DNA of 64,000 bases from an uncultured Clostridium sp. (GCA_902785295.1 CACZYK010000010.1:1-64000), one strand, 5' to 3'; positions 17,974 to 28,509 are shown, numbered from the stretch's first letter. Numbers and translations: made by a program. Notes: generated by a model not told the origin, from the sequence alone.

Positions 17974-18074
17974 TGCAAAATTTAATTTATTCAGGAGTGT
18001 TCTCCATATTTTACGAAGCAGCACACTTGGAGCCTTTCAATAAATAATTCTCCAACTTCTTGAATAAATTTGCA
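17974..18074 (+). repeat. Inverted-repeat element, decayed copy C
   Basis: It has the same left flank (TGCAAAATTTAATTTATTCA then GGAG) and left half core (TTTACGAAGCAGC, ACTTGGAGCC) as copies D and E. After GGAGCC the sequence diverges. Only the outermost right arm (TTGAATAAATT, TGCA) is recognisable. This is the least intact copy. Confidence 0.7.
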
Positions 18075-18195
18075 AAACTTAATTTATTTAGGAGTTGATT
18101 TCCTATTTTACGAAGCAGCGACTTGGAGCCCACAGGGCGGAGCAGCGTAGTAAAGATAGGAAACCAACTCCTATGCCTAAATTATAGATTTTTGC
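18071..18195 (+). repeat. Inverted-repeat element, copy D
   Basis: Inner arms 18090-18106 and 18156-18172 pair with one mismatch. The 49-base core holds ACTTGGAGCCCACAGGGCGG and then AGCAGCGTAGTAAAG. GCCC-ACA-GGGC forms a small internal hairpin. A second, weaker outer pair (TGCAAAA... with ...TTTTTGC) extends the stem. Confidence 0.85.
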
Positions 18196-18210
18196 TTATC
18201 CTTTTATTTT

Positions 18211-18335
18211 TGAAAGATTTAATTCATTCAGGAGTTGCTTCCCTATTTTACGGAGTAGCGCACTTGGAGCCCACAGGGCGGAGCAACGTAGTAAAGATAG
18301 GGAAACAACTCCTGTGCTCAATTTAAAGATTTTGC
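18211..18335 (+). repeat. Inverted-repeat element, copy E
   Basis: Inner arms 18230-18246 and 18297-18313 pair with one mismatch. The core is nearly identical to copy D (ACTTGGAGCCCACAGGGCGG shared). The outer arm reaches to two bases from the leuB stop codon, so the element lies in the leuB 3' untranslated region. Confidence 0.85.
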
Positions 18336-18337
18336 TA

Positions 18338-19414
18338 TTATGCTTGTATTTTTGCAAGAACAGCCTTTGTCATTTCTTCTGTTCCTACTAGTTTCATTCC
18401 TTCGCTCATTATATCTCCAGTTCTATATCCATCTTCTAATACAGATACAACTGCCTTTTCTATTAAATCAGCTTCATCATCTAATCCAAAGCTATATCTA
18501 AGCATCATTCCACCAGAAAGTATTGTAGCTAAAGGATTTGCTATTCCTTTTCCAGCTATATCAGGAGCACTTCCATGAATTGGCTCATACATACCAAAGC
18601 TATTTTCTCCAAGTGATGCTGAAGGAAGCATTCCTATTGAACCTGTAACCATACTTGCTTCATCTGATAAAATATCTCCAAACATATTTGAAGTTATTAT
18701 AACATCAAATTGTCTTGGGTCTCTTACCATTTGCATTGATGCATTATCTATGTAAAGATGATTTACTTCAACTTCTGGATAATCTTTTGCTACTTCATTT
18801 ATTATTCTTCTCCATAATCTTGAGCTTTCAAGTATGTTTGCTTTATCTACTGAAGTAACTTTCTTTCTTCTCTTCATAGCAGCATCAAAACCTATTTTTG
18901 CTATTCTTCTTACTTCTTCTTCATTATACTTTTCTGTGTCATAAGCTGCTGGAATTCCATTGTCATCGCAAGTTCCTCTGTCACCAAAGTATATTCCTCC
19001 AGTTAATTCTCTTACAACTTGAATGTCTATTCCATCTCCAATTATGCTATCTTTAAGTGGTGAAGCATCCTTAAGTGGAGCATATAATAAAGCTGGTCTT
19101 AAGTTACAGTAAAGTCCAAGCCCTCCTCTTAATCCAAGTAAAGCTTGTTCTGGTCTTACTTTTGCTGTTGGGTCGTCCCACTTTGGTCCTCCAACTGCTC
19201 CTAAAAGAACTGAATCTGATTTTTTACATGCTTCTAAAGTTTCTTCTGGAAGAGGTGTTCCAAACTTATCTATTGCACATCCTCCTGCTAAAAGATATTC
19301 ATAATCAAATCTATGTCCAAATTTTTCTCCAACTGCATTTAATACCTTTATTGTTGCATCTACAACTTCTGGTCCTATTCCATCTCCTGGAATAACTGCT
19401 ATATTATATTTCAT
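18338..19414 (-). CDS. leuB: 3-isopropylmalate dehydrogenase
   Basis: The 358-residue enzyme oxidises and decarboxylates 3-isopropylmalate with NAD+ in leucine synthesis. The N-terminal [12 protein letters not shown], the Arg-rich substrate segment ending ELTGGIYFG, and [13 protein letters not shown] with [12 protein letters not shown] are canonical. It is full length and intact. It is the last gene of leuC-leuD-leuB; AGGGGG precedes the ATG. It is followed directly by repeat elements E, D and C. Confidence 0.96.
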   Translation of the reverse strand: MKYNIAVIPGDGIGPEVVDATIKVLNAVGEKFGHRFDYEYLLAGGCAIDKFGTPLPEETLEACKKSDSVLLGAVGGPKWDDPTAKVRPEQALLGLRGGLGLYCNLRPALLYAPLKDASPLKDSIIGDGIDIQVVRELTGGIYFGDRGTCDDNGIPAAYDTEKYNEEEVRRIAKIGFDAAMKRRKKVTSVDKANILESSRLWRRIINEVAKDYPEVEVNHLYIDNASMQMVRDPRQFDVIITSNMFGDILSDEASMVTGSIGMLPSASLGENSFGMYEPIHGSAPDIAGKGIANPLATILSGGMMLRYSFGLDDEADLIEKAVVSVLEDGYRTGDIMSEGMKLVGTEEMTKAVLAKIQA

Positions 19415-19438
19415 TTTAAAAGCCCCCTAATTTATATA

Positions 19439-19933
19439 TTATTTATTATCTTTATTTCTTATATATCCTATTAATCCGTCATTATCTATGATTTTTTGCA
19501 TAAATTCTGGGAAAGGTTCTCCCTGATAACTTTCATTCTTTGTTAAGTTCTTTATTACTCCTGTTGAAAAGTCTACTTCTAACTTATCTCCTGCATCTAT
19601 AGCCTTTACAGCTTCTTCACATTCAATTATAGGAAGTCCTATGTTTATAGCATTTCTATAGAATATTCTTGCAAATGTTGAAGCTATTACACAGCTTACT
19701 CCTGCTGCTTTTATTGCAATTGGTGCATGTTCTCTTGAAGAACCACATCCAAAGTTTTTATTTGCAACTATGAAATCTCCTTCTTCAACATTTTTAACAA
19801 AATCCTTATCTATATCTTCCATACAGTGAGCTGCAAGTTCTTTATGAACTGATGTATTTAAGTATCTTGCTGGAATTATAACGTCTGTATCTACATTATC
19901 TCCATATTTAAAAACTTTTCCTGTTACCTTCAT
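19439..19933 (-). CDS. leuD: 3-isopropylmalate dehydratase small subunit
   Basis: This 164-residue subunit pairs with LeuC to isomerise 2- to 3-isopropylmalate. [12 protein letters not shown] and [12 protein letters not shown] are the family signatures. It is the short, archaeal/clostridial form. It lies 12 bases after leuC and 24 bases before leuB. Confidence 0.96.
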   Translation of the reverse strand: MKVTGKVFKYGDNVDTDVIIPARYLNTSVHKELAAHCMEDIDKDFVKNVEEGDFIVANKNFGCGSSREHAPIAIKAAGVSCVIASTFARIFYRNAINIGLPIIECEEAVKAIDAGDKLEVDFSTGVIKNLTKNESYQGEPFPEFMQKIIDNDGLIGYIRNKDNK

Positions 19934-19945
19934 TTGCCTTTCCTC

Positions 19946-21205
19946 CTATACTAATTCTGGGTCTGTAATTTTTCCTGTTATTGCTGATGCTGCTGCAACT
20001 GCTGGGCTTGCTAAATAAACTTCTGAATCAACATGTCCCATTCTTCCTACGAAGTTTCTGTTAGTTGTTGATACACATCTTTCTCCAGCTGCTAAAATTC
20101 CCATGTGTCCTCCTAGGCATGGACCACAAGTTGGTGTAGAAACTACTGCTCCAGCTTCTATTAAATCCTTTATTATTCCTTCTTCTAGAGCTTGAAGATA
20201 TATTTTTTGAGTTCCTGGAATTACTATACATCTAACTCCTTTTGCAACCTTTTTACCTTTTAATATATCTCTTGCAATTCTTAAATCTGATATTCTTCCA
20301 TTTGTACATGAACCTATAACAACTTGGTCTATCTTAACATCACCAGTATTATCTATTGTTCTTGTATTGTCTGGTAGGTGAGGGAATGAAACTGTTGGTC
20401 TTAATGTGCTTAAATCAATTTCTATAACTTTTTCGTATTCAGCATCTTCATCAGCTTCAAACTTCTTCCATTCTCTTTGAGCATGTTCTTTTAAGTATTC
20501 TTCTGTCTTTTCATCAACTGGGAAAATACCATTTTTTCCACCAGCTTCTATAGCCATATTAGCCATTGTAAATCTATCATCCATTGATAAATACTTTAAG
20601 CCATCTCCTACAAATTCCATTGACTTATATAAAGCACCATCAACTCCAATAAGTCCAATTATATGTAATATAATATCCTTACCGCTTATCCATTTAGCAG
20701 GCTTGTTCTTTAATACAAACTTTATTGCTGATGGAACCTTAAACCAACATTGTCCTGTTGCCATACCAGCTGCCATATCAGTTGAACCTATTCCTGTTGA
20801 GAAAGCTCCTAAAGCTCCATATGTACAAGTGTGTGAGTCAGCTCCTATAACTACATCTCCTGCTACTACTAATCCTTTTTCAGGTAAAAGACAATGTTCA
20901 ATTCCCATTTCTCCTACTTCGAAAAAGTTTTCAATTCCCTTTTCATTTGCAAATTCTCTAACATACTTTACTTGTTCTGCTGCCTTTATGTCCTTATTTG
21001 GAGTAAAGTGGTCTGGAACTATTGCAATTCTTGACTTATTAAATACCTTATCTACTCCAAACTTTCCAAATTCATTTACTGCAACTGGAGTTGTTATATC
21101 ATTTCCTAATACTAAATCAAGATTTGCTTCAATTAATTGTCCAGCTTTTACACTTTCTAACCCTGCATGTGCAGCTAATATTTTTTGTGTCATGGTCATT
21201 CCCAT
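19946..21205 (-). CDS. leuC: 3-isopropylmalate dehydratase large subunit
   Basis: This 419-residue aconitase-family subunit has its [4Fe-4S] ligands in [12 protein letters not shown] and [13 protein letters not shown], and the substrate motif [13 protein letters not shown]. It is of the HacA/archaeal-like length. TAGGAGATGA lies upstream of the ATG. The DNA upstream of that ribosome site is not an intergenic promoter region but the coding sequence of a truncated LysR gene on the other strand, so the normal leu promoter and leuA are missing here. Confidence 0.95.
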   Translation of the reverse strand: MGMTMTQKILAAHAGLESVKAGQLIEANLDLVLGNDITTPVAVNEFGKFGVDKVFNKSRIAIVPDHFTPNKDIKAAEQVKYVREFANEKGIENFFEVGEMGIEHCLLPEKGLVVAGDVVIGADSHTCTYGALGAFSTGIGSTDMAAGMATGQCWFKVPSAIKFVLKNKPAKWISGKDIILHIIGLIGVDGALYKSMEFVGDGLKYLSMDDRFTMANMAIEAGGKNGIFPVDEKTEEYLKEHAQREWKKFEADEDAEYEKVIEIDLSTLRPTVSFPHLPDNTRTIDNTGDVKIDQVVIGSCTNGRISDLRIARDILKGKKVAKGVRCIVIPGTQKIYLQALEEGIIKDLIEAGAVVSTPTCGPCLGGHMGILAAGERCVSTTNRNFVGRMGHVDSEVYLASPAVAAASAITGKITDPELV

Positions 21206-21211
21206 TTTTGA

Positions 21212-22079
21212 ATCATCTCCTACTTGAATTTCTTAAACTGTAGCAAAACTTGGAAACATTTCAGATGCTGCTGAAAAATTATTTATAAGCCAACCAGCTG
21301 TTACAAAATCTATAAAAAATTTAGAAAACTCTATAGGAATCACATTATTTCATAGAAGTTCAAGAGGAGTAAAGCTTACAGATGAGGGAAAGCTTGTATT
21401 TAACTATGTAGAGAAAGCACTTCTAAATATAGAAGATGGAGAAAAAATTATAGAAAAGATAAAAAATAAAGAAGCAGGCTCTATTAAAATAGGAATAAGT
21501 ACAACTCTTTGTAAATATTATTTAGTTCCTAAGCTTAAAGATTTCATAACTAAATATCCTAACATAGATGTAAGAATTATAAATAAATCAGCTCAAGAAA
21601 CAATAAACCTTCTTGCAGAGGGAGATATTGATATTGGAATTGTAAGTAATATTGTTTCCCATGAAAATTTTAATCTTAAAAAACTAGATACAATACAAGA
21701 TATCTTTATTGCAAGTCCTGAGCTTCCTAACTATGAAAATATAAAAACTCTTGATAACCTTAAAAAGCTTCCTTCTAAAATATTTTTAGAAAAAATGAAT
21801 ATTTCAAGAATATATTTAGATGGCTTTTTTAAAGATAACAATATAGAGTTAGAACCTACTATTGAAACAAATAATATGGACCTTTTAGTAGAGCTTACAA
21901 AAATAAATTTAGGAGTAGGAGCTACAATAAAAGAATTTATAAAGGATGAATTAGATAAAAAAACCTTAGTGGAACTTCCTATAAAACCAAAAATTCCACC
22001 AAGGTTTATGATAATGCTTTCTAATAGTAAATTTCCCCTATCTATTGCTGCACAAAGCTTTTGGGATTATTTAAATTAA
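21212..22079 (+). pseudogene. LysR-family regulator lacking its start (5' truncated and frameshifted)
   Basis: From 21237 to the TAA at 22077-22079 the frame encodes a LysR-type regulator: HTH (NISDAAEKLFISQPAVTKSI), LFHRSSRGVKLTDEGK, then the substrate-binding domain. No ATG, GTG or TTG precedes the HTH in frame; the first ATG is at 21795. Adding one A in the AAA run near 21235-21237 would join this frame to YLNFLK, the usual N-terminal stretch just before TVA. Even that frame meets a stop at 21209-21211. The first few codons are replaced by the leuC ribosome-site region. The gene is probably nonfunctional. In intact genomes such a LysR would be expected to be divergent from leu genes and control them. 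Confidence 0.8.
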
Positions 22080-22094
22080 AAGGAGAAAAATTTT

Positions 22095-22871
22095 ATGAGA
22101 ACTAACTACCATACACATACATATCGTTGCCATCATGCAAGTGGAACAGAAGAAGATTATATTATTGAAGGAATAGAAAAAAATTTAAAGGTTTTAGGCT
22201 TTAGTGACCATGGACCTTTTTATGATAATAGATATGGTCTTAGAATGGATTATTGTGATTTAAAAGAACATATTGAATTATTAAAACATTTAAGAGAAAA
22301 ATATAAAGAAAAAATTCAAATAAAAATAGGTTTAGAAATTGAATATGACCCAAGAGAAAATGACTTTTATAAAGGTCTTTATGATGAGTATAACTTAGAT
22401 TATCTTATTTTAGGACAACACTTTTTTATGAGTAAAGCTAAAGAAATGAAAAATATATATGAAATTAGTGATACTTCAGAATTTATAGATTATGCAAATT
22501 CTGTAGTTTCTGCAATGGATTCTGGATTTTTTAAAATAATAGCTCACCCTGATATATTTTTTGTAAATGACTTTCCTTGGGATGAAAATTGTGAAAAAGC
22601 TTGTGATATAATAATAAATGCAGCCTTAGAAAGAGACTTTTTATTAGAATTTAATGCAAATGGATTAAGAAGAGGCATTTCAGAATTTAAAGATGGCAAA
22701 CGTTACCCTTATCCTCATCCTAAATTTTTTGAAAAACTTAGCAAAACTAATATAAGAGTTGTTATAAATTCAGACTGCCATGACCCTAAACAACTTTTTG
22801 ATAACTATATGGATTTAGCACATAAAATGTGTGAAGATTTAAAACTTAATGTTGTAGATATAATATTTTAA
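22095..22871 (+). CDS. PHP-domain histidinol-phosphatase family protein
   Basis: The 258-residue PHP phosphoesterase has the metal-binding motifs in order: NYHTHTYRCHH, GFSDHGP, KIGLEIEYD, LGQHFF, IIAHPD, EFNANG and NSDCHDP. The fold and length match HisK/HisJ-type histidinol phosphatases, but no other his genes are near, so another phosphoester substrate is possible. AGGAG lies upstream of the ATG, 15 bases after the LysR remnant. Confidence 0.88.
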   Translation: MRTNYHTHTYRCHHASGTEEDYIIEGIEKNLKVLGFSDHGPFYDNRYGLRMDYCDLKEHIELLKHLREKYKEKIQIKIGLEIEYDPRENDFYKGLYDEYNLDYLILGQHFFMSKAKEMKNIYEISDTSEFIDYANSVVSAMDSGFFKIIAHPDIFFVNDFPWDENCEKACDIIINAALERDFLLEFNANGLRRGISEFKDGKRYPYPHPKFFEKLSKTNIRVVINSDCHDPKQLFDNYMDLAHKMCEDLKLNVVDIIF

Positions 22872-22909
22872 TAACTTTTAACTACATAAATATTTTTATA
22901 TTTCAAAAT

Positions 22910-22957
22910 AAAAGGCTATTACATAAAAGCATATTCTTCTTTATGTAACAGCCTTTT
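22910..22957. terminator. Bidirectional hairpin terminator
   Basis: AAAAGGCTATTACATAAA (22910-22927) pairs with TTTATGTAACAGCCTTTT (22940-22957) with one mismatch, between the convergent PHP and DUF4405 genes. Confidence 0.85.
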
Positions 22958-22969
22958 AAAATTATCTAC

Positions 22970-23731
22970 TTAAAATCTACTATTATGTTGACTCTCTTCA
23001 TTTCTATTAGCATCTGTTCCTTGACCATTATTTTCTTCCATTTGGTCTTCAAATTGTCTAAAGAACTCCTCTAAATCATCCTCTCCAAAGAAATCCTCTA
23101 TATTTCCTCCCTTATTATCTTCATATTCATCTCCAAACATTCTGCTAAAATCTCTATTATCAGTATTTTGCTGATTTTCTTTTCCACTATTGTTTATATT
23201 GATTTTTTGAGCATAATGTGAAATTGGAATATATACAGCTATAACAAATATTATTGCTGTTGTAAATCCTATTAATACTTTTCTTTCTGATTTATTTTTA
23301 AGTCCTTTAATAACGCTTTTAATTCCATCTATAAAATAGTCAAGATGAATTCCAACATGCATTGCAACTAAAATTAACACAAATGTTAAGGTTGCATTAT
23401 ATATTTTACTCCAAGAAATTAAATTAAGAAAATTTTTGCTATAATAAACAAATATTTCACTTATAAATAAAATCATAAAGCTTAGTGCTAATATTAAATC
23501 AAGAAAATAAATAACTTTATATCTTGTTTTAAAATTTTTATTAGTTAAGTTCTTTGTAACTGCTTTTATCCAATCTTTATTTAATACTATATGATATATA
23601 ACCATTGCTAAAAAGACTATTGTAAAAAAATCATGAAAAAACATATTAGTTAAATTAATATTTATAAGAAGTGTTAAAATAACTCCCATAATAATGCTTA
23701 ATAATAATTTTGATGTATCTTTGTTGTCCAT
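22970..23731 (-). CDS. DUF4405 membrane protein
   Basis: This 253-residue protein has four to five membrane segments in the first 180 residues. Histidines in FFHDFF, YHIVLNKDW and AMHVGIHLDYF are spaced as in DUF4405 proteins, which resemble the haem-binding bundle of b-type cytochromes. A hydrophilic Asn/Glu/Asp-rich tail of about 70 residues (GDEYEDNKGG, EEFFRQFEDQ) follows. Haem binding and a redox role are inferences. It is a single gene; GGGGG precedes the ATG. Confidence 0.75.
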   Translation of the reverse strand: MDNKDTSKLLLSIIMGVILTLLININLTNMFFHDFFTIVFLAMVIYHIVLNKDWIKAVTKNLTNKNFKTRYKVIYFLDLILALSFMILFISEIFVYYSKNFLNLISWSKIYNATLTFVLILVAMHVGIHLDYFIDGIKSVIKGLKNKSERKVLIGFTTAIIFVIAVYIPISHYAQKININNSGKENQQNTDNRDFSRMFGDEYEDNKGGNIEDFFGEDDLEEFFRQFEDQMEENNGQGTDANRNEESQHNSRF

Positions 23732-23877
23732 AAAAAAGCCCCCTATCTACTATCTTAGATAATTATAGTCTTTTTTCCTTAAATTAATCTTAAAAATTTA
23801 TTACTTTTTTATTTCATTAGAAAATTATGTCGTTTGATAAACTATGGATATCTTATAAAGTTTGATAAATTTATTAT

Positions 23878-24609
23878 TTATAAAAATTGAAGATTATTTA
23901 TATCTAAATTGTAAACAACATCCTTTCTTTCAACAACTACATTAACTCTTTTAGATAATTCTTTATCATCTATCACCTTATTTAATAGTTCTTTTGTAGG
24001 ATTCATGCAATATGGATTTTTAACCATTTTTAGCATTGTATAGTCTCCACCTGTATCTCCATAAGCATAGCATTTTTCTAAATCTCCATTATAAATATCT
24101 ATAAGCTCTAAAATAGCCTTTTTCTTACTTTTGCTATCCCACATTGGTATAACTTCTCCTGTATATAGATTATTTTCATCTATTTTATAAACTGCTCCCC
24201 TAAAATCTGTTAAACCATATTTTTTTGCCATTTCTTTAACTAATTCATAAGGAGAACCTGATACTGCTATGGTTATATGACCCTGCTTTTTATGCCACAT
24301 TATTCTATCTCTTGTAAAGGTATATACTCTGTCTCCCTTTTGTTCTATAACTCTTTTTGCTATATATTCAATTTGGTCTTTTTTTAGTCCTTTTATCGCC
24401 TCCATATAAACATCAATCATTTTTTGAAGATAAAGGTCATAATCTCCTTGTCTTTTGTCCCATTTTGTAAATTCTGGTTTTACCTCATTGTACCAACGTT
24501 CTCCACCTATTATTTCAAACTTAACCATCTTTTTAAAAACTTCTGTTATAAGACCTTCTCTATAGGTTGTTCCATCAATATCAAAAAAAGCAATTGTGGT
24601 TTTCTTCAT
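23878..24609 (-). CDS. HAD-IB family phosphatase (SerB-like)
   Basis: This HAD hydrolase of about 243 residues starts at ATG 24609 after AAAGGGG. Motif I is FFDIDGTTY (nucleophile Asp), motif II SGSPYELV, and motif III/IV YGDTGGDYTML. A large helical cap between motifs I and II is typical of the IB subclass, which includes phosphoserine phosphatase. Substrate unknown. It is a single gene. Confidence 0.85.
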   Translation of the reverse strand: MKKTTIAFFDIDGTTYREGLITEVFKKMVKFEIIGGERWYNEVKPEFTKWDKRQGDYDLYLQKMIDVYMEAIKGLKKDQIEYIAKRVIEQKGDRVYTFTRDRIMWHKKQGHITIAVSGSPYELVKEMAKKYGLTDFRGAVYKIDENNLYTGEVIPMWDSKSKKKAILELIDIYNGDLEKCYAYGDTGGDYTMLKMVKNPYCMNPTKELLNKVIDDKELSKRVNVVVERKDVVYNLDINNLQFL

Positions 24610-24690
24610 ATAAATCAACCCCTTTAATTTTTTTATTGTATATAAGTTATGATTATAACATAATACTAATTTTATATACACTTTTATTTT

Positions 24691-24724
24691 AAAAAAGAGA
24701 TGATAGTTTTAAATCTATCACCTC
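24691..24724 (-). terminator. Intrinsic terminator of the YczE-like gene
   Basis: On the minus strand GAGGTGATAG pairs with CTATCATCTC and is followed by six Ts. It lies 28 bases past the stop codon at 24752. Confidence 0.8.
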
Positions 24725-24751
24725 AAATAATTTTACCTTTTTTCAAAAATT

Positions 24752-25411
24752 TTATGCTTCTAAAGTATCAGCTTCTTCTGAACTTTTACAATCTACAATT
24801 AATTGAACAAATTTTTCACCATAAGGTAAACAAAATTGAATAAATGGTCCTGTAGTAACTACTGCAATTATAGTTCCTACTCCAAAAACTCCTCCAAGTA
24901 AAGCTCCTAAAACAAAATATGTAAAATCTAATGCTATACGAATCCATCTATATTCAAACTTCAACTTATCTTGAATAATAAATGGAACAATATCATTAGG
25001 GGCAACTCCAACATTAGTTGCAGAAAGTATAGAAAAACCTACTGCAATTAAAAAACATCCCCAAATTAATATTATACTCTTTAAAACTATATTTAAAGAA
25101 TCTACTGGTAAATTAGCTGTTAAATTGATACATACATCTATAATAGGTCCAACTCCTACTGCACATATTATAGTTCCAATCTTAATTTTTTTTCTATCAA
25201 ATATGATTATTAATACTGTTGTAACTAGTAAAATAATCATATTTGCTTTTCCAGGAGTTGTGTTAATTAAGAAAGATAAACCTTGAGTAAAGACAGTAAA
25301 TGGGTCTGAACCAATGTTAGTTTTCAAAAAAATTGCTACTCCTAATTGAATTATGAACACTCCTAGGAAAAATAAAATGATCCTTTTTAAAGTATTTGCT
25401 TTTTTATACAT
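24752..25411 (-). CDS. YczE/YyaS/YitT family membrane protein
   Basis: The 219-residue protein has five to six membrane segments. FLGVFIIQLGVAIFLKTNIGSDP near the start and NVGVAPNDIVPF in the middle (an internal repeat of the same pattern) are typical of the YczE/YitT membrane family, whose function is unknown and probably transport. It is a single gene with its own terminator. Confidence 0.8.
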   Translation of the reverse strand: MYKKANTLKRIILFFLGVFIIQLGVAIFLKTNIGSDPFTVFTQGLSFLINTTPGKANMIILLVTTVLIIIFDRKKIKIGTIICAVGVGPIIDVCINLTANLPVDSLNIVLKSIILIWGCFLIAVGFSILSATNVGVAPNDIVPFIIQDKLKFEYRWIRIALDFTYFVLGALLGGVFGVGTIIAVVTTGPFIQFCLPYGEKFVQLIVDCKSSEEADTLEA

Positions 25412-25564
25412 TTTCTTCTCCTCTTCTTCTTTTAAATTGTTTTTTTGTATACTTTTTCATATGTATTTATTAAATTTAATTATATTCTACTAGTTTAATT
25501 AAAATTTTTCAAATCAAATTTTTACAATAAATCGTTTTCTGTTAAAAAAAATATATTTTTATTT

Positions 25565-25601
25565 AAAAAATGCACCTTTCTTATCGAAAGATGCATTTTT
25601 T
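25565..25601 (-). terminator. Terminator of the purine operon
   Basis: AAAAAATGCACCTTTC and GAAAGATGCATTTTTT form a hairpin with a T tract on the minus strand, 60 bases past the purD stop. Confidence 0.85.
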
Positions 25602-25660
25602 GTTCCTAATAAATTCCTCTAATTTATAATTTACAAAGAGAAATAATTTTTCACTCTTTA

Positions 25661-26911
25661 TTATTTATATATTCCTATATCAGTTCTACAATAACTATCT
25701 TTAAAATTAACAAGCTTAACATTATCATAAGCTTCTTTTCTAGCTTCTTCTAAAGTTTTTCCTCTTCCAATAACAGATAAAACTCTTCCTCCACTAGTTT
25801 TTAAAACTCCATCTTCAAATTTAGCTCCTGCTAAAAATACTTTATCTTTTATGCTATCATCTATTTTTATTTCATAACCCTTATTAAATGTGCCTGGATA
25901 TCCTCCTGAAGCAAGAACAACATTTATACATACTTCATCTTTCCAATTAACTTTAGTTTCAGAAAGTTTTTCGTCCATAGCTGCCTCTATAAGTTCAAAT
26001 AAATCGCTATCCATTAAACTTAAAACTGATTGAGTTTCAGGGTCTCCCATTCTTACATTATATTCAAGAAGATAAGTTCCCTTTTCACAAATCATAAGAC
26101 CAAAGAATATAATTCCTTTAAAATCAAATCCTTCTGCTTGAATTCCTTTTAAAGTATTTTTCATTATGTTTTCTTCGAAATCTTTCATAACACTTTCAGT
26201 TACATATGGATTAGGGGCAAGAACTCCCATACCACCAGTATTTGGTCCTTTTCCTCCATCAAATACTTGCTTGTGGTCCTTTGCTGATATAAATGGAATT
26301 ATTGTCTTTCCATCTGTTATTGAAAGAATTGAAGCTTCTACTCCATCTAGGAATTCTTCTATAACAACCTTTTGTCCAGCACCTTTAAATATATCATCTA
26401 TCATATAAGATTTTAAAGCATTTACTGCTTCTTCTTTTGTTTCACATATAGCAACACCTTTACCAGCTGCTAATCCATCTGCTTTAATAACAACAGGATA
26501 TGCACAGTTTTCAACATATTTTAATGCTGGGTCTATTTCTGTGAAAACTTCATATTCAGCAGTTTTTACTCCATATTTTTTCATAAAGGCTTTAGAAAAG
26601 CTTTTACTTCCTTCAAGTTCAGCACCTTTTTTATCAGGTCCAAAAATTCTTAAACCTTCTGCCTTAAATTTATCAGTTATTCCTTTAGTTAATGGGTCTT
26701 CTGGCCCAACAACAGTAAGATAAATATCATTTTCTTTTGCAAATTTAACTAATTCATCTAAATCAGTAATATTTACATTTTCACATTTATTTTCTATTGC
26801 AGTTCCACCATTTCCTGGTGCTACATATATTTTTGAAACCTTAGGGCTCTTAGCTAACTTCCATGCAATTGCATGTTCTCTTCCACCTGAACCTATAAGT
26901 AATAATTTCAT
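25661..26911 (-). CDS. purD: Phosphoribosylamine-glycine ligase
   Basis: This 416-residue ATP-grasp enzyme joins glycine to phosphoribosylamine (step 2 of IMP synthesis). GSGGREHAIAWKL, the ATP-grasp segment VIKADGLAAGKGVAI, and HKQVFDGGKGPNTGGMG are diagnostic. It is the last gene of the operon, 76 bases after purH with an intra-operon hairpin between. AAGGAGG precedes the ATG. Confidence 0.97.
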   Translation of the reverse strand: MKLLLIGSGGREHAIAWKLAKSPKVSKIYVAPGNGGTAIENKCENVNITDLDELVKFAKENDIYLTVVGPEDPLTKGITDKFKAEGLRIFGPDKKGAELEGSKSFSKAFMKKYGVKTAEYEVFTEIDPALKYVENCAYPVVIKADGLAAGKGVAICETKEEAVNALKSYMIDDIFKGAGQKVVIEEFLDGVEASILSITDGKTIIPFISAKDHKQVFDGGKGPNTGGMGVLAPNPYVTESVMKDFEENIMKNTLKGIQAEGFDFKGIIFFGLMICEKGTYLLEYNVRMGDPETQSVLSLMDSDLFELIEAAMDEKLSETKVNWKDEVCINVVLASGGYPGTFNKGYEIKIDDSIKDKVFLAGAKFEDGVLKTSGGRVLSVIGRGKTLEEARKEAYDNVKLVNFKDSYCRTDIGIYK

Positions 26912-26957
26912 AGGTATACCTCCTTAAAAGTTATATATTAATTCTTCCAAAATTAAA

Positions 26958-26979
26958 GGGCCAAAATTTAAATTGGCCC
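26958..26979. terminator. Intra-operon hairpin between purH and purD
   Basis: GGGCCAA (26958-26964) pairs with TTGGCCC (26973-26979). It is followed on the minus strand by an imperfect T tract, so it may be a weak terminator or an RNA-stability element that lowers purD expression. Confidence 0.6.
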
Positions 26980-26986
26980 TATATTT

Positions 26987-28492
26987 TTAGTGTTTAAAGT
27001 GTCTTAATCCTGTAAATACCATAGATATTCCATGTTCATTACATGCATCTATAGATTCTTGGTCTCTCATAGAACCACCTGGTTGAATTATAGCTTTTAT
27101 TCCATATTTAGCAGCTGTATCAACAACATCTCTAAATGGGAAGAAAGCATCTGATGCTAAAATAGTTGCTCCCTTTCCTCTTTCTAGGGCATCTTCAGTT
27201 GGCCATATTCTATTAACTTGACCTCCTCCAATTCCTAAAGCTATTCCATCGTGAGCTACAACTATAGCATTAGATTTTACATATTTTACAACCTTCATTC
27301 CAAATAATAAATCTTTCATTTCTTCTTCAGTTGGCTTCTTTTCTGTAACTACCTTTATTTCATCTATAAGCTTTTTATCTTCTTCTTGTACTAAAATTCC
27401 TCCATCTACAGTAACCATATATCTAGAATCTTGAGGTTTTTGATGAATTTTTAAAACTCTTAAATTTTTCTTTGTCTTTAATACTTCTAAAGCATCTTCA
27501 TCATAATCAGGTGCTGCTATAACTTCTAAGAAAATCTTAACCATTTCTTCTGCTGTAGCCTTATCAACCTTTCTGTTAAATGCTACTATTCCACCAAATA
27601 TAGAAGTTGGGTCAACTTTATAAGCCTTTGTATAAGCTTCATAAGCAGATTCTCCAATAGCTACTCCACATGGTGTATTATGCTTTAATGCACAGCAAGC
27701 TGGTTCATCAAATTCATTAGCACATTTCCAAGCTATATCCATATCCTTAAAGTTGTTGTATGATAATTCTTTACCATTTAATACATCAAAAGTATTCATA
27801 GCTCCATCTATAGTTGTTGAACCATAAAAAGCTGCACTTTGATGAGAGTTTTCTCCATATCTTAAGCTTTGCTTTTTCTTAAATGATACTGATAAATATT
27901 CAGGATATTCTTCTTCTCCATCAAGCATAAAGTTAGCTATTGCAGCATCGTATGCACTCATTAAGTTAAATACTTTTCCTGCTAATACTTTCTTTGTCTT
28001 GTAAGAAACTTTTCCATTTTCTTCAATTTCATCCATAACCTTTTTATAGTCATCTTTGTTTGAAATAACTACAACATCTTGGAAGTTCTTAGCTGCTGCT
28101 CTAAGCATTGTAGGACCTCCAATATCTATAAATTCTACCTTTTCTTCAAAAGTTAAATCTTCTCTTACCTTTTCAAAGAATGGATAAAGATTTACAACTA
28201 CATAGTCTATAGTTTGTATATCTCTTTCTTTTAAAGTATCCATATGTTCTTTATTATCTCTTATAGCAAGTATTCCTGCATGTATAAGAGGATGAAGTGT
28301 TTTTACTCTTCCATCTAACATTTCTGGAAAATTAGTTACTTCATTAACTTCTATAACTGGAACTCCATTTTCTTTTAAGTGTCTGTAAGTTCCTCCTGTT
28401 GAAATTATTTCAACTCCCTTAGATACTAAGAAGTTAGCAAATTCTACTACTCCTTCTTTATAAAATACGCTTATTAAAGCTCTTTTTTTCAT
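26987..28492 (-). CDS. purH: Bifunctional AICAR transformylase/IMP cyclohydrolase
   Basis: The 501-residue enzyme carries out the last two steps of IMP synthesis. The N-terminal MGS-like cyclohydrolase domain has [14 protein letters not shown] and [14 protein letters not shown]. The C-terminal transformylase has [26 protein letters not shown] and the end segment [12 protein letters not shown]. It is complete. AAAGGAGG lies 11 bases before the ATG. Confidence 0.97.
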   Translation of the reverse strand: MKKRALISVFYKEGVVEFANFLVSKGVEIISTGGTYRHLKENGVPVIEVNEVTNFPEMLDGRVKTLHPLIHAGILAIRDNKEHMDTLKERDIQTIDYVVVNLYPFFEKVREDLTFEEKVEFIDIGGPTMLRAAAKNFQDVVVISNKDDYKKVMDEIEENGKVSYKTKKVLAGKVFNLMSAYDAAIANFMLDGEEEYPEYLSVSFKKKQSLRYGENSHQSAAFYGSTTIDGAMNTFDVLNGKELSYNNFKDMDIAWKCANEFDEPACCALKHNTPCGVAIGESAYEAYTKAYKVDPTSIFGGIVAFNRKVDKATAEEMVKIFLEVIAAPDYDEDALEVLKTKKNLRVLKIHQKPQDSRYMVTVDGGILVQEEDKKLIDEIKVVTEKKPTEEEMKDLLFGMKVVKYVKSNAIVVAHDGIALGIGGGQVNRIWPTEDALERGKGATILASDAFFPFRDVVDTAAKYGIKAIIQPGGSMRDQESIDACNEHGISMVFTGLRHFKH

Positions 28493-28509
28493 AGCTTAGA
28501 AAGCCTCCT

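Noticed and set aside
21205..21300. T-box or leucine leader attenuator in front of leuC
   Set aside because: The upstream DNA is LysR coding sequence; no T-box motif, Leu-codon leader or terminator is present.
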